5,783 bases of DNA, from contig CAYLHS010000108.1 of assembly GCA_964383535.1 (NCBI GenBank), positions 1 to 5,783 on the forward strand. The letters run 5' to 3'. The translations under genes were made by a program, and so were the position numbers. This stretch comes from CAYLHS01 sp964383535 (lineage in GTDB: Bacteria; Actinomycetota; Acidimicrobiia; Spongiisociales; UBA4744). Within the stretch, counting starts at the first letter, position 1, and the number at the start of each line of letters is the position of its first letter. Below, piece by piece: positions 5,609-5,783 of this stretch. The notes below the pieces were generated by a model. It worked only from the letters and a program-made list of their open reading frames with translations, did not search any database and was not told where the DNA came from.

Positions 5609-5609
5609 T

Positions 5610-5647
5610 GGTGAGGCCCGGCCGATGTCCATCGGCCGGGCCTCACC
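5610..5647. terminator. 17-base-pair perfect hairpin (first of two)
   Basis: Bases 5610-5626 (GGTGAGGCCCGGCCGAT) pair without a mismatch with 5631-5647, leaving the 4-base loop GTCC. It lies just after the TGA at 5606-5608 and between convergent transcription units. There is no T run on either side, so it would be a GC-rich terminator of the type seen in high-GC bacteria; it can work from either strand. Confidence 0.75.
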
Positions 5648-5650
5648 CCG

Positions 5651-5685
5651 CCATCGCTGGCAACCGTCGTGGTTGCCAGCGATGG
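5651..5685. terminator. 15-base-pair perfect hairpin (second of two)
   Basis: Bases 5651-5665 (CCATCGCTGGCAACC) pair perfectly with 5671-5685, leaving a 5-base loop GTCGT. It is 3 bases after the first hairpin and 12 bases beyond the stop codon (5698-5700) of the minus-strand gene, so it is well placed as that gene's terminator. Again there is no T run. The two stems are unrelated in sequence. Confidence 0.75.
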
Positions 5686-5697
5686 GCCGACTTCCGG

Positions 5698-5783
5698 CTA
5701 GCCGATGATCGGCCAGAGGCCAAAGTCTCCGCTCGCCGCCAGGGTCCAGACGATGTACGCGGTCACCAGGAAGACGCCGACGT
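5698..5783 (-). CDS. C-terminal end of a small membrane protein (partial)
   Basis: Read on the minus strand, the last 27 codons give VGVFLVTAYIVWTLAASGDFGLWPIIG, here named by its parts: a hydrophobic helix (VFLVTAYIVWTLA), a short turn (SGDFG) and LWPIIG before TAG at 5698-5700. The pattern of an aliphatic/aromatic helix followed by a turn and a WPI segment resembles two-helix (2TM-type) bacterial membrane domains, where W-P-I sits at the start of the second helix. The second helix would be cut very short here, so this may be a different membrane family. The rest lies outside the window. The gene is convergent with the module to its left and is followed by the second tandem hairpin. Confidence 0.6.
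   Translation of the reverse strand, partial: VGVFLVTAYIVWTLAASGDFGLWPIIG

Larger units (their letters stand above)
5396..5697. other. Region between GNAT gene and right-end gene: hairpins and a gene remnant
   Basis: No intact gene was found. From left to right it holds two overlapping small inverted repeats (5417-5442), a frameshifted scrap resembling a methyltransferase (5443-5608), and two perfect hairpins in tandem (5610-5647 and 5651-5685) just before the stop codon of a minus-strand gene. Confidence 0.75.

Noticed and set aside
5460..5708. Plus-strand open frame of 82 codons from ATG 5460
   Set aside because: It runs through both perfect hairpins, is arginine/serine/cysteine rich as shadow frames are in GC-rich DNA, and is out of frame with the methyltransferase-like stretch.

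Overview
This window looks like chromosomal DNA from a high-GC actinobacterium. The evidence is strong G/C preference at third codon positions, a tRNA with no encoded CCA, two start codons sitting 6 bases after a -10-like hexamer (leaderless style), and families typical of Actinobacteria. The genus cannot be told. A run of exactly 100 N (3323-3422) shows a scaffolded draft assembly, so contiguity across it is assumed.

Layout. Bases 1-37 are the 3' half of a tRNA, probably tRNA-Asn, followed by a short GC hairpin and a G-rich spacer. Module 1 (197-3240) has a minus-strand ArsR-type regulator divergent, across 40 bases, from a plus-strand row of three genes: a 433-residue protein joining a shortened cytochrome P450-like domain to an isocitrate lyase/PEP mutase domain, then an antibiotic biosynthesis monooxygenase (ABM)-fold protein, then a GNAT acetyltransferase. 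Bases 3241-3587 hold no convincing gene and contain the assembly gap. Module 2 (3588-5395) repeats the plan: a minus-strand ArsR-like regulator divergent from a dienelactone hydrolase-family enzyme, whose stop codon overlaps the start of a second GNAT protein. The 63 bases between the divergent starts hold an 18-base near-perfect palindrome, a good operator candidate. The right end has a frameshifted scrap that looks like a methyltransferase, two perfect hairpins in tandem, and the last 27 codons of a minus-strand membrane protein.

How the genes may work together. Each regulator probably controls its own promoter and the divergent enzyme genes, as is common for this arrangement. Substrates are unknown. 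The most unusual item is the P450-like/lyase fusion: its heme-binding cysteine signature is intact, but the region that should carry the K-helix ExxR motif is absent, so it may bind heme without being an ordinary monooxygenase. No CRISPR array, transposase or phage gene was seen.
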